Source: SVMC01 sp045601345
Lineage (GTDB): Bacteria > Bacillota > Clostridia > Oscillospirales > Oscillospiraceae
Assembly: GCA_045601345.1 (NCBI GenBank)
Contig: JAZRZL010000038.1
Coordinates: 24,082 to 88,081, forward strand
Length of the DNA stretch: 64,000 nucleotides
Reading direction: 5' to 3'
Shown here: positions 1-8,690 of the stretch, one piece after another
Numbering within the stretch: position 1 is the first letter of the stretch
Layout of the letters: each line of letters opens with the position of its first letter
Program-made: the position numbers and the translations under genes
Notes under the pieces: generated by a model
The model's input: only the letters and a program-made list of their open reading frames with translations
What the model was told of the DNA's origin: nothing
Databases searched by the model: none

Positions 1-32
1 GTGGCAAAGGTATTTCAGTTCGTATCGTCCAG

Positions 33-1658
33 TCATTCCTGCGCCCCCTCTACGAAATAGCTGTCCAGATATTGGAGCCTTGCTGTAAGGAACGTGCGAA
101 ACGCATCCAGATTTTCTGAAGTCGGCGCGGTTGGCCAGCGCTCATGCTCCCTTGCCATCGCGCCGGAGAAATAGATATTTCCCTCATAGGCATCCACCAT
201 CTCCATCAGCGCTGTCTCAGACCACGCATCCTGCCGCAGTGCTTGATATGCGCTGCAAAGCTCCTGCCAGAATGAGGAGGAGATGCTGATCATGCGGGTC
301 GCCGGGAGTGTCCATGCCTTAAATTTTCGATCCGGCGGGATGGTATAGGGGAGGGTGTGCCACTCATTATCCGGCGAATATTGATTGCCGAAGGTTAAAT
401 CCAAATCCCATGGGGCAAGAAGGCAGCGATAGGAGCCGTCAGCCTCGGGATAGGCAATCACATTGTTATTTTTGTAGTAGTTGTCCATACCCTGCACAAG
501 GGACAGAAACAGTTGAAGGGAAATGATATTTTCCTCATCCAGTGTTTCATAAAACCACGTTTCAAAATCCTCCGTGGTCTCATAGAGGGTATGATCCAGG
601 TAATCCTCCAGGCACTTCCAGGTTTCATAGCCGTGTGCTTTGGCAGGATAACGCAGCTCCCAGCCGCCCAGCTCGGTTTCATCATCGGCGTTTTGGAATG
701 TGTCTTCCGCAGGCTTATCATAGCTGATGGCACGGTAGTAGAGACCGTCCTCTGAAAGGGAGACCTGCTTCTCATCCAGCGGGTACATCAGCGTATAAAG
801 ACCCATATATTCACCATTGAGCACCAGCTCAACATAGCGGCATTCAATGCCAAGGCAAACGCCAAAGCTGTTGCTTCTTGCGCCGGTCTGGTACCAGAGA
901 TTATTGCAAAAGCTGTTGCGAAGCCGCTCGGGATCATTGCTGCCGGCATAGAGAATCCAGTCCTCATCCTCCCGCATTCCCAACAGGGCGCGAGGATTAC
1001 TGCGCCGATTGTCGCCCAGAGAAAGGGTGGACAGGGAAAGTCGATAAGATTGCTTGGGCAACTGCGCACTGGAAGCGCCACGGATACGGATGGATGTTTC
1101 GGAATGTACGCGGCGGCTATTGGATGGAACATTTTCCCGATTATCAAAGAGATTCATTTCTGCCAGCCGATGATTGCGGTCATAGATATCCAAAGACCCG
1201 TTGCTGTCTGGCTCCAGCACATCAATGCTGACGGTGGGCAGCGTTGTGAAGTACAGCGTCCCCCGGGCAAAGCTGCTGCTGGTATAGGCCACAAAAGGAA
1301 GCCCCCCGCCCTGCCGGAGAAATTCTTCATCCAGCTGCTGCGCAGGGAAAGCGATGTGCAGCTCTCGTCTGCCGCCAGCCTGCACAACCGGGTCAAAGGC
1401 AAGCCTGTCTCCCTCGACCATGGAATAATAGTAGCTGCCCGCACCGCCGGGGAGGACAAAATCATTGCATCGAAGCTGGGAAATCAAATCCGGCTGCTCG
1501 GTAAGATTTTCGGTCAGGGCTTTAAATTCCTCCTCCGAAACCATGCTCTGCGACAGCCGGGAAGCAGCCGTCCAATGCTCGGAATTGCCAAGGAGCAATA
1601 CAAGCGCGAGAAGCGTAACGCCCAGCAAAATCAGTCCCTGTACGGTATGCTTCCGCAC
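33..1658 (-). CDS. CotH kinase-like secreted/membrane protein
   Basis: A 541-residue protein with a hydrophobic N-terminal segment (about residues 7-25) that would act as a signal peptide or anchor. The middle holds the CotH signature: a segment with RIRGASS and KQSYRL (about residues 190-210), then EDWILYAGSNDPERLRN, and further on a loop with LLAPWDLDLTFGN. CotH proteins are atypical secreted kinases; in Bacillus CotH phosphorylates spore-coat proteins. Start is GTG at 1658, just after a GGGGGAG ribosome site. It lies 79 bases downstream of the LRR protein gene on the same strand, so the two may be co-transcribed, although a long hairpin separates them. Family assignment is by motif; a role in spore coat versus general cell surface cannot be told from sequence. 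Confidence 0.85.
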   Translation of the reverse strand: MRKHTVQGLILLGVTLLALVLLLGNSEHWTAASRLSQSMVSEEEFKALTENLTEQPDLISQLRCNDFVLPGGAGSYYYSMVEGDRLAFDPVVQAGGRRELHIAFPAQQLDEEFLRQGGGLPFVAYTSSSFARGTLYFTTLPTVSIDVLEPDSNGSLDIYDRNHRLAEMNLFDNRENVPSNSRRVHSETSIRIRGASSAQLPKQSYRLSLSTLSLGDNRRSNPRALLGMREDEDWILYAGSNDPERLRNSFCNNLWYQTGARSNSFGVCLGIECRYVELVLNGEYMGLYTLMYPLDEKQVSLSEDGLYYRAISYDKPAEDTFQNADDETELGGWELRYPAKAHGYETWKCLEDYLDHTLYETTEDFETWFYETLDEENIISLQLFLSLVQGMDNYYKNNNVIAYPEADGSYRCLLAPWDLDLTFGNQYSPDNEWHTLPYTIPPDRKFKAWTLPATRMISISSSFWQELCSAYQALRQDAWSETALMEMVDAYEGNIYFSGAMAREHERWPTAPTSENLDAFRTFLTARLQYLDSYFVEGAQE

Positions 1659-1680
1659 GCGGCTCCCCCCTTTTCCAAAT

Positions 1681-1738
1681 AAGACAGGGGACGGTTCTCT
1701 GTCTTGAGTATCAAGACAGAGACCCGTCCCCTTGTCTT
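1681..1738. repeat. Near-perfect 28-bp inverted repeat (REP-like hairpin)
   Basis: Two arms of about 28 bases (left arm begins AAGACAGGGGACGG, right arm ends CCCGTCCCCTTGTCTT) are complementary with single-base bulges around a 3-base loop. It fills the gap between the LRR gene and the cotH-like gene, overlapping the LRR stop codon. There is no T-run on the transcribed strand, so it fits a REP-like palindrome or RNA-processing hairpin better than a classical terminator. Confidence 0.75.
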
Positions 1739-3464
1739 AATAATCAGGCGTATAGTTGACAATGATACTGCGATCTGTTAGTGCGGAGACCTCTTCCTCC
1801 GTGCCAATGTTGGTGTGGAACACATTGACCTGCACCAGATTGACGCAGTCGGCAAGGCAGTCAATATTATCAATATTGTTATAATCCAGCGTGACATAGT
1901 TGAGATAGGGCAGCGCCGTCAGACCGGAGAGGTCTTCAAGGAAATTGTGGTCAGCATAGAACTTTTGCAGGCTGCTGTTTTCGGTGAAGGGCGGCAGACT
2001 GACCACATCGTTTTCATTGATGTTGACAAAGGTAATAGAGTCAATCAAGCCAAGCTCATCAATGGAGGTAAGCTTATTGTAGGAAAGATCGACCTCCTGT
2101 AGCTTCATGCAGGCCTCCAATCCGGCAATGCCCGTGATCTCATTGTGGGCACAGGTCAGATGGGTCAGCGCTGTGCAGCTTTTCAGCGCAGAAATATCGG
2201 TGAGATTGCAATTGGAAAGGTCAAGCACCTGCAAGGCTTGCAGTTGAGAAAACGCTGCCATCGTAGCGGGCGCATTATAGCTCAGATCCAATTGCTGGAG
2301 GCTTCGCAGGGAAGCAAGCGGCGAAATATCGCTGATGCCGTTGCCGCTGAGATTCAGACTTGTAAGCGCAGTGCAATTGGCAAGCGGAGCAATATTCTTC
2401 ACCGTGTTGCTGCCAAGATCAAGCGTTTCCAAAGTGCTGAGGGTTCCGAGAGACGAAACATCCGTAACGCCGCAGCTATTGAGATTCAGCGTCCGCAGAG
2501 ACGGAAGCTGACCGATGGTCTCCAGTGCAAGGGTGGATACGCTGCTCTGATTGAGGTCGAGCGACTCCAGCGCGGCCATCACGCTGAGGAAGGAGAAGTC
2601 ACCGCCATGGTAATTGGGCATGGTCAGAGAGGTCAGGCCGGTAAAATAGCTAAGGTCGCCCAATTCCGTGAGGGTGTCGGGAATCGTCAGCTCCGTCACA
2701 CTCCACAGGTCATCGGTCATCACCGTCTCGCTGCCCAGCTCCAGCGTTTCGCGCACAAAGGATTCAAAGGCAGAGGATGAGAAGTTGACCTCCTCTACAA
2801 TATTGCCAATGGTATAGCCGCAGCTGACTGCCGGGGAGACCAAACCGTTATCCCCGACCACGATGGCCGTGGCCGAGGTTTCACCCGCCCCCAGCTCAAC
2901 AGGAAGGCTGTAGGGCGCATCGGCAAGGGAGGGATATTCGCCATCTATGCGAAGGTAGGGTGTGCCGGAGGCATAGGTCATGGATACCGAGATATAGTCG
3001 CTGTAGTAGCCGCTCTCTGGGCTTAAAGTAGGGGCAACGGGACGCATGGGGTCGATTTCTGCCTTGACCTTACCATTGCCAATGCCATCGAGCATCATTT
3101 GGGCATCCAGCAGCTTATCCTGCGCCACATAGGTTTTGGACAGCGCCAAATACAGAGCAGTGACATCGGGATGTGCCGAAATGGCATGGACGAGCGTGAA
3201 TTCTGCCTTGGTATAGTTGCCAGCGGCAGCGTAGGTATCACTAAGTGCGATTGCAATGTCATAATTGTCCGGGTCAAGCTCATAAGCTGTGCTATAAAGA
3301 CGTATTGCACGCTGGTCATAGCCGTTAGCCTGTGCCCTCTGCGCCAGCATGGCACAGCGTTCGGCGGTCATATTTCCTTGATAGACCAGAAAATACCACC
3401 CTGCACCTGTCAGAAGGGCAAGAACCAGAATTAGAATTAAAATTGTCAGAAGTGCTTTTTTCAT
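1737..3464 (-). CDS. Membrane-anchored TPR / leucine-rich-repeat protein
   Basis: A 575-residue protein starting at ATG 3464 (MKKALLTIL...), chosen because it gives a lysine-led hydrophobic anchor (residues 4-23); an in-frame ATG further upstream would add an implausible N-terminus. After the anchor come TPR-like helices (about 30-130, with YELDPDNYDIAIALSDTYAA), then a short beta-rich segment resembling the chitobiase/hexosaminidase C-terminal domain (about 145-210, with SPESGYYSDYISVSM), then roughly thirteen 22-residue LRRs of the LxxLxLxxNxIxDIxxL internalin-like type. Extracytoplasmic binding scaffold is the likely role; no catalytic residues are seen. Divergent from the SpoIID-like gene, with 111 bases between starts. 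Confidence 0.85.
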   Translation of the reverse strand: MKKALLTILILILVLALLTGAGWYFLVYQGNMTAERCAMLAQRAQANGYDQRAIRLYSTAYELDPDNYDIAIALSDTYAAAGNYTKAEFTLVHAISAHPDVTALYLALSKTYVAQDKLLDAQMMLDGIGNGKVKAEIDPMRPVAPTLSPESGYYSDYISVSMTYASGTPYLRIDGEYPSLADAPYSLPVELGAGETSATAIVVGDNGLVSPAVSCGYTIGNIVEEVNFSSSAFESFVRETLELGSETVMTDDLWSVTELTIPDTLTELGDLSYFTGLTSLTMPNYHGGDFSFLSVMAALESLDLNQSSVSTLALETIGQLPSLRTLNLNSCGVTDVSSLGTLSTLETLDLGSNTVKNIAPLANCTALTSLNLSGNGISDISPLASLRSLQQLDLSYNAPATMAAFSQLQALQVLDLSNCNLTDISALKSCTALTHLTCAHNEITGIAGLEACMKLQEVDLSYNKLTSIDELGLIDSITFVNINENDVVSLPPFTENSSLQKFYADHNFLEDLSGLTALPYLNYVTLDYNNIDNIDCLADCVNLVQVNVFHTNIGTEEEVSALTDRSIIVNYTPDY

Positions 3465-3575
3465 AAAACGACTCCGTTCTGTGAAAGAGTGCAAAAAATA
3501 CATTATTGTTACATTATTATACTTCCCGCGAAAACTTCTGTCAAGGACGGCAAGGGCGGGGAAGAAAGGACAAGC

Positions 3576-4568
3576 ATGAAAAAATACGCTGTAGAAATCT
3601 TAATGGGACTGATTTTAGCTTTGACGCTGAACCTTGTGTTGAAGAGCCGACCTGAGGTACACGCGCCAAAGCCGGTATTGGCATCGGTGGCAGGCTCATC
3701 CTTTGATACGGCATATATGCTGACGCTCCGTCGGGGAAATGAGACAGAGCGCTGCACCCTTCAGGATTATCTGATCGGCGTGCTTCTTTCCGAAGTACCG
3801 ATGTCCTTTTCCGATGAAGCGCTGAAAGCGCAGGCTATCGCCTCGCGCACCTTCACCCTGCATTGCCGCAAGCATGATAACGCTGATGTGTGTACAGACA
3901 GCGGCTGCTGTCAGGCCTGGGGGGACACAAAGGCACTGCAAGAGCGCTTCGGAGAACATTATGAGGCATACTATCAAACGGCGCGTCAGGCGGTAGAGGC
4001 CACAGATGGCATGGTGCTGACCTATGGCGGCGAGCTGATTGATGCCACCTTCTTTGCCTGTTCCGGCGGGACAACGGAGGCTGCCGAAGCCGTGTGGGGA
4101 AATGATGTGCCATATCTCCAATCCGTGGACAGTCCCGGGGAGGAAATTGCGGACTGCTTTGAGAGCCAATGTATTTTTTCTCCGGCAGAATTGGCTGAAG
4201 CGCTCCCGGAGGCCGATCTCTCCGGCGATGCCGCCAACTGGCTGGGAGAAACTGTTTGGACGAAGGGCAACGGTGTGGATACCGTGACCATCGGAGGTAC
4301 GGCCTTTAAGGGAACGGAGCTTCGCAGCCGCTTTGGTCTTCGTTCTGCAAAATTTACGCTGACCTATGAAAATGGGGATTTTTGCTTCCGCGTGCTGGGC
4401 TTTGGCCACCGGGTTGGTATGAGCCAATGGGGTGCGGAGGCTATGGCGCGGCAAGGAGCGAAGGCCGAAAAAATTCTTAGTACTTACTATACGGATACCA
4501 TATGCGAAACGCTGCGTTCTGCACAGGCCATCTATCTGCACCACCCTTACCGTGCGATCCGTTCCTGA
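3576..4568 (+). CDS. SpoIID/LytB-like peptidoglycan lytic protein
   Basis: A 330-residue protein with one N-terminal membrane segment (about residues 6-24) and a SpoIID/LytB domain. The diagnostic block reads LLSEVPMSFSDEALKAQA (about 68-85), which contains the catalytic-type Glu of SpoIID, followed by ASRTF. The C-terminal FGHRVGMSQWGAEAMA block is also characteristic. SpoIID is a lytic transglycosylase of the engulfment machinery; homologues also act in vegetative wall processing. The start at 3576 follows GAAAGGA; an in-frame upstream start at 3489 lacks a signal sequence and is less likely. Convergent with the dprA-like gene, with a strong stem-loop between them. It may be SpoIID itself or a paralogue: no spoIIQ or murAB neighbour is seen to decide. 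Confidence 0.85.
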   Translation: MKKYAVEILMGLILALTLNLVLKSRPEVHAPKPVLASVAGSSFDTAYMLTLRRGNETERCTLQDYLIGVLLSEVPMSFSDEALKAQAIASRTFTLHCRKHDNADVCTDSGCCQAWGDTKALQERFGEHYEAYYQTARQAVEATDGMVLTYGGELIDATFFACSGGTTEAAEAVWGNDVPYLQSVDSPGEEIADCFESQCIFSPAELAEALPEADLSGDAANWLGETVWTKGNGVDTVTIGGTAFKGTELRSRFGLRSAKFTLTYENGDFCFRVLGFGHRVGMSQWGAEAMARQGAKAEKILSTYYTDTICETLRSAQAIYLHHPYRAIRS

Positions 4569-4583
4569 ATGCCTACATAGTTT

Positions 4584-4623
4584 CATCCGGCGGCGCAGGC
4601 TTTATCCCTGCTGCCGCCGGATG
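4584..4623. terminator. Stem-loop between convergent genes
   Basis: CATCCGGCGGC and GCCGCCGGATG arms (with inner CAGG/CCTG) form a long GC-rich stem between the ends of the SpoIID-like (+) and DprA-like (-) genes. No T-run follows on either strand, so termination is plausible but not canonical. Confidence 0.5.
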
Positions 4624-4625
4624 CT

Positions 4626-5531
4626 TCACTTTCTATCAAAAAAACTGCGCTGATTCGGGGTGAGCATTTCTAGGCTGTAAAGCTCCTGAAGGTTCACTGC
4701 CGTAGCGCCCCAGTGCGTCAGCTCCGCCATAGCCTCGGTGCCGTCATTGCAGACATAGACCTCTGACCAGTTATGGCGGAGATTATCCATCGTTCCGGCC
4801 CAAGTGCCGCCAAACCCCAAATCGCACTGTGCAACAAAGGTTTTTTCTCCCAGTGTGTGGATTAAGTGATTGCGATGCAGTGCCCGGGGGCTGGAAAAGG
4901 GAAGATGATAGCCCCCCTCGGAGAGCATAAGCACCGGTGCCCCCTTCGGAGGAAGGTGGCGATTCAGCTCATCAGCGACAAAGGAAACCACGCCGCCCCC
5001 AAAACGGAGACAGGCCTCCTGTGCCGTCCGATCGGCGCCCTGTGCATTGCCGGAAATCACGCTTAGCCCCTCAATGGCGGCCAACTGTCCCACCCGACGG
5101 GCAAACTGCGTACCCAAAGGCTTCAGTACACGGGAGCCTACCACGCCGATACCGCAGCGCGAGAGCAGACGGTCATCGCCCGCCATAAAGAGCACAGGCG
5201 GCGCATAAAGGCGCAGCAGTTGGTGAAATCTGTGGGGATAATTTTTAGAAAGGCGCGTCAGAATAAAAATCCCCTGCTCCCGCGCCTTGTCCAGATAGCG
5301 TTCCAGCTGCGTCTCACGGGACATGAGCGCACAAATATGCTGTGCCTGTTCGCTTTTGTAGCCCAGCTTCTCCAGAATTGTCGGCTTCAGCTTTTCCATT
5401 GGCTCTTCAGGTGTACCCAGAGCGCTGACCCGCTGGGACAGGGTGCGAAGCTGTGCCATGGTAAGCGGTATCAGGCCATCATCGGGGATAACGGTACACA
5501 ACAGGGCAATACCCCATTCCTGCATATTCAT
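4626..5531 (-). CDS. DprA/Smf-like DNA-processing protein (divergent)
   Basis: A 301-residue protein whose centre matches the DprA Rossmann fold: GIGVVGSRVLKPLGTQFA (about residues 127-144), LSVISGNAQGADRTAQEACL (about 156-175), a LSEGGYHLPF segment and HRNHLIHTLG where DprA normally has a RNRIIAGLS-type block. DprA loads RecA on incoming single-stranded DNA in natural transformation; the wider family is common in non-competent bacteria. The N-terminal 100 residues look helical as in DprA SAM-like domains. The C-terminal winged helix is not evident. Its ATG overlaps the helicase stop codon (ATGA), so translation is coupled to the helicase gene. Divergence of the second half suggests a paralogue rather than the standard dprA. 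Confidence 0.7.
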   Translation of the reverse strand: MNMQEWGIALLCTVIPDDGLIPLTMAQLRTLSQRVSALGTPEEPMEKLKPTILEKLGYKSEQAQHICALMSRETQLERYLDKAREQGIFILTRLSKNYPHRFHQLLRLYAPPVLFMAGDDRLLSRCGIGVVGSRVLKPLGTQFARRVGQLAAIEGLSVISGNAQGADRTAQEACLRFGGGVVSFVADELNRHLPPKGAPVLMLSEGGYHLPFSSPRALHRNHLIHTLGEKTFVAQCDLGFGGTWAGTMDNLRHNWSEVYVCNDGTEAMAELTHWGATAVNLQELYSLEMLTPNQRSFFDRK

Positions 5532-6724
5532 CGGAACCTCCGCTTGCTCTGAGGCGCTTTGTGCTCCGCTGCCTGCACCAGCGTATCATTCTCACCAAAG
5601 GCGATGGGCTGAATAGAAAAGTGGCTGTATTTTGCAATCTCATCAAGCTTGGCCTGTTCGGGGAAGGAACCGATGATAGAAATGGCAATACCCTTTCTTC
5701 TGGCACGGCCAGTACGGCCAATGCGGTGGATGTAATATTCATTTTCCAACGGAATATCGTAGTTGATGACCAGCTCCACATCGTCCACATCAATGCCCCG
5801 GGAGGCAACATCGGTAGCGATGAGGATGGGCACACTGCCCTGCCGGAAGGCATTCATATTTTTCTCCCTGACCTGCTGGCGAATGTCGCCATGGATGCAC
5901 TCGGCTATGAGGCCTGCACGTTTCAGATCATCGCAAAGGCGCTGACACATTTGCTTGGTATTGCAAAACACCAGCGCCTTTTCATAGCCAATGATGGTGA
6001 GCAGACGATGGGCAGCCTCTTCCTTTTCCAGCGCTGAAACTGTGAGGGAATACTGGTCAATATCTGGACGCTCCTGCGCCTCCGGCTTCACGGTGATCTC
6101 TACCTCATCGCGCTGGTACATCCAAGAAACGGTCATGACCTCCTGTGAAATGGTAGCAGAAAACAGTCCCAACTGACGGCGATTTTGGATCAGATTTAGA
6201 ATTTTGGTTACATCATCAAAAAAACCCATATCCAGCATTCGGTCAGCTTCGTCCAAAATGACCGTATGGATGCCATCGAGCTTCAGGCTGCCGCGTTTAT
6301 AGTGATCCATGAGCCGCCCCGGGGTGGCAACGACGATCTGCGGATTCTTTTTTAGCTGCCGGGTCTGCCCCTCCAGCTTCGCGCCGCCATAGACAACTGC
6401 CACGCGAATGCCCTCATAAAAGCGCAGAAGTCCCCGAAGCTCATCGCCAATCTGGATAGCAAGCTCCCGGGTGGGTGCCAAAATCAGCCCCTGCACCGCA
6501 TTCGCTGCGGCATCTACATGGCAAATCAGCGGAATCCCGAAGGCAAAGGTCTTGCCTGTACCGGTGGGCGCTTTGGCAATGACATCCTTCCACTGCATAA
6601 ACGGCGGGATGGCCTCAGACTGTATCTTTGTAGGATAACCGTAGCCCTTTTGTTCCAGTGCCTTCAAAATGGGTTCCGGCAAGCCGAGGGATCGGAAGGA
6701 AGCTGTTGTTTCGCTCATGCTCAT
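5528..6724 (-). CDS. DEAD-box RNA helicase
   Basis: A 398-residue ATP-dependent RNA helicase core. Visible motifs: Q-motif region YGYPTKIQSEAIP, motif I APTGTGKT, Ia PTREL, Ib ATPGRLMDH, motif II DEAD (VILDEADRMLDMGF), motif III SAT (LFSATIS), motif V ATDVASRGIDV and motif VI HRIGRTGRARR. Tail after the second RecA-like domain is short, so specificity for ribosome assembly (DbpA-type) or mRNA decay (CshA-type) cannot be read. Start ATG at 6724; its promoter is recognisable upstream on the same strand. Translationally coupled to the downstream DprA-like gene. Confidence 0.93.
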   Translation of the reverse strand: MSMSETTASFRSLGLPEPILKALEQKGYGYPTKIQSEAIPPFMQWKDVIAKAPTGTGKTFAFGIPLICHVDAAANAVQGLILAPTRELAIQIGDELRGLLRFYEGIRVAVVYGGAKLEGQTRQLKKNPQIVVATPGRLMDHYKRGSLKLDGIHTVILDEADRMLDMGFFDDVTKILNLIQNRRQLGLFSATISQEVMTVSWMYQRDEVEITVKPEAQERPDIDQYSLTVSALEKEEAAHRLLTIIGYEKALVFCNTKQMCQRLCDDLKRAGLIAECIHGDIRQQVREKNMNAFRQGSVPILIATDVASRGIDVDDVELVINYDIPLENEYYIHRIGRTGRARRKGIAISIIGSFPEQAKLDEIAKYSHFSIQPIAFGENDTLVQAAEHKAPQSKRRFR

Positions 6725-6757
6725 AATCCTGTCTTTCCATATAAAATCTCAGTCTAC

Positions 6758-6785
6758 ATTATAGCAGATTTTTTTTGCTTTTCAA
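6758..6785 (-). promoter_or_regulatory. Sigma-70-type promoter of the helicase operon
   Basis: Read on the minus strand: TTGAAA, 16-base spacer, TATAAT, about 35 bases before the helicase start. Confidence 0.65.
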
Positions 6786-6853
6786 CGATGGCTTCTTTTC
6801 TTTGTCAGAAAAATGTGGTATGATGTGAAAAAGATTGCCTAAGGAGGCACATT

Positions 6854-7684
6854 ATGAGCAAAGCTGATCTGATATACCGCGAAAATTGCCGCAGCATTTT
6901 AGAGCACGGCGTATGGGACACAGATCGGGAGGTTCGTCCCCACTGGGAGGACGGCAGCCCTGCCCACACCGTGAAGGCCTTCGGTATTGTCAACCGCTAC
7001 AATCTCAAGGAAGAATTCCCCATTATGACCCTGCGGCGCACCTTCTACCGCTCCTGTGTCGATGAGCTACTGTGGATTTGGCAAAAAAAGTCCAATCATG
7101 TCCGGGATCTTTCCAGTCATATCTGGGATAGCTGGGCAGATGAAAACGGCACCATCGGCAAAGCCTACGGCTATCAGCTTGGGATCAAGCATCACTACCC
7201 TGAGGGCGATTTCGATCAGGTTGACCGGGTGCTCTACGACTTAAAGCACAACCCCACAAGCCGCCGCATTCTGACCAACCTCTACAATTTTAGTGACCTT
7301 CACGAAATGAACCTCTATCCCTGCGCCTATTCCATGACGTTCAATGTCTCCGGCAACACCCTCAATGCCATCCTCAACCAGCGCTCTCAGGATATGCTCA
7401 CCGCCAACAACTGGAATGTGGTGCAGTATGCGGTGCTGGTGCATATGCTGGCGCAGGTCTCCGGTCTGGAGGCAGGCGAGCTGGTGCACGTCATTGCCGA
7501 CTGCCACATCTATGACCGCCACATTCCGCTGGTAGAAAAAATGCTCGAAAATGAGCCTTTGCCCGCCCCGAGCTTCTCCCTTGACCCCAATGTGCAGGAC
7601 TTCTACGCCTTCACAAAGGACAGTGTCACACTGACAGATTACCGCTATCACAGCTTTGACGAGAAAATTCCGGTGGCCATATGA
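6854..7684 (+). CDS. thyA: Thymidylate synthase
   Basis: A 276-residue folate-dependent ThyA that methylates dUMP to dTMP using methylene-tetrahydrofolate. The nucleophile Cys lies in LYPCAYSM (about residue 160), with RRILTNLYN and NQRSQDM blocks upstream and downstream and the dUMP-binding HIYDRHIPLVEKML segment near 220. Length fits the family. A good AAGGAGG site precedes ATG 6854; upstream an extended -10 (TGGTATGAT, 6816-6824) may drive it. The stop overlaps the DHFR start (ATGA), the usual coupling of dTMP synthesis with DHF recycling. Confidence 0.96.
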   Translation: MSKADLIYRENCRSILEHGVWDTDREVRPHWEDGSPAHTVKAFGIVNRYNLKEEFPIMTLRRTFYRSCVDELLWIWQKKSNHVRDLSSHIWDSWADENGTIGKAYGYQLGIKHHYPEGDFDQVDRVLYDLKHNPTSRRILTNLYNFSDLHEMNLYPCAYSMTFNVSGNTLNAILNQRSQDMLTANNWNVVQYAVLVHMLAQVSGLEAGELVHVIADCHIYDRHIPLVEKMLENEPLPAPSFSLDPNVQDFYAFTKDSVTLTDYRYHSFDEKIPVAI

Positions 7685-8205
7685 TGGAACTGATTGTGAA
7701 TGTATCTGCTGATTGGGGCATCGGGCGGAATAATGAATTGCTGGTCTCCCTCCATGCGGACTTAAAGCGCTTCCGCGAAATTACCAGCGGCCACACTGTC
7801 ATTCTGGGCAGAAAGACCCTGCAAACCTTCCCCGGTGGCCGTCCTCTGAAAAATCGAAGAAATATCATTCTCTCCACCTCTCCCACGTATGTTGTGGAAG
7901 GAGCCGAAGTTGCCCACAGTCTTGCGGAGGTTTTTTCTCTGATCTCCCCGGAGGAAATGTGCTATGTCATCGGTGGCGAGAGTGTATACCGTCTGCTGCT
8001 GCCCTACTGCACACGGGCACTGGTCACAAAAAGCTACGGAAGCTTTGCCGCTGACCGCTTCTTCCCCGATCTGGATGCCGACCCCAACTGGCAGATTGAG
8101 ACCAAATATGAGATGCTGGAGGAAAACGGTGTTTCGTTCCAGTATATAGATTATGTAAACCTCTCTCCCCTGCCCATGCCGGGAGGTAACGAATGTACAA
8201 AGTAA
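7681..8205 (+). CDS. folA: Dihydrofolate reductase
   Basis: A 174-residue DHFR that regenerates tetrahydrofolate from the dihydrofolate released by ThyA, using NADPH. N-terminal VNVSADWGIGRNNELL gives the Met20-loop region; the substrate-side acid occurs in HADLKRFREIT (about 25-35); GHTVILGRKTLQTFPGGRPL carries the cofactor-binding arginine/threonine; CYVIGGESVYRLLLP is the second nucleotide loop. Overlaps thyA by four bases and the following TIGR04076 gene by thirteen, so the three are one translationally coupled operon. Confidence 0.94.
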   Translation: MMELIVNVSADWGIGRNNELLVSLHADLKRFREITSGHTVILGRKTLQTFPGGRPLKNRRNIILSTSPTYVVEGAEVAHSLAEVFSLISPEEMCYVIGGESVYRLLLPYCTRALVTKSYGSFAADRFFPDLDADPNWQIETKYEMLEENGVSFQYIDYVNLSPLPMPGGNECTK

Positions 8206-8507
8206 AAATCACCGTTCTGCGCAAGGCCTGTTATCCGGATTTGATGGAGAAGTACGAAAACCCCATTGCCCACGCCTGTGATTTAGAGGAAGGCATGGTT
8301 TTTATCGCCAACGGCTGGCAAAAGCCGGATGGCCTGTGCTCCAGTGCCTGGGATACCCTCTCCCCCTTTGTTATGGCGCTCGCCCACGGCGCACAGGATT
8401 TCTACGATGGCTGGATGAAAAATAAACGCTCTGCCATGCTCTCATGTAACGATGGTTTTCGCCCGGTCAGCTTCCTTGTGGAGGCGCTGGATGAGATGGC
8501 CGATTAA
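8193..8507 (+). CDS. TIGR04076 family small protein
   Basis: A 104-residue protein matching the TIGR04076 pattern: N-terminal MYKVKITVLRK, a middle PDGLCSSAWDTLSPFVMALA with a conserved Cys and Trp, and a C-terminal SCNDGFRPVSFLVE with a second conserved Cys. Function is not established for the family. GGGAGG precedes ATG 8193, which lies inside the end of folA. Its position as third gene of a thyA-folA operon is the only functional hint. Confidence 0.75.
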   Translation: MYKVKITVLRKACYPDLMEKYENPIAHACDLEEGMVFIANGWQKPDGLCSSAWDTLSPFVMALAHGAQDFYDGWMKNKRSAMLSCNDGFRPVSFLVEALDEMAD

Positions 8508-8530
8508 TTTGTCTTTTTTCTGATTGGGAT

Positions 8531-8559
8531 TTGATTTTTCCCTAAATTCGCTGTATAAT
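8531..8559 (+). promoter_or_regulatory. Sigma-70-type promoter of kamA
   Basis: TTGATT, 17-base spacer, perfect TATAAT. It implies a leader of roughly 125 bases before the kamA start at 8691. I see no recognisable riboswitch or attenuator fold in that leader. Confidence 0.75.
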
Positions 8560-8690
8560 GTCTGCCATGTAATGCCTACTTGGGAGAAGCGTATCCTTGT
8601 TGAGATTTTTGCCGATTTTAGTCCACGCTTCGGTCTGCTTAAAAAATACAGACATTGGTATGATTTATTATCGTAGTAAGGAGTAACATA

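Noticed and set aside
8560..8690. Lysine riboswitch before kamA
   Set aside because: The leader is too short for the lysine aptamer and its conserved core sequences are not visible.
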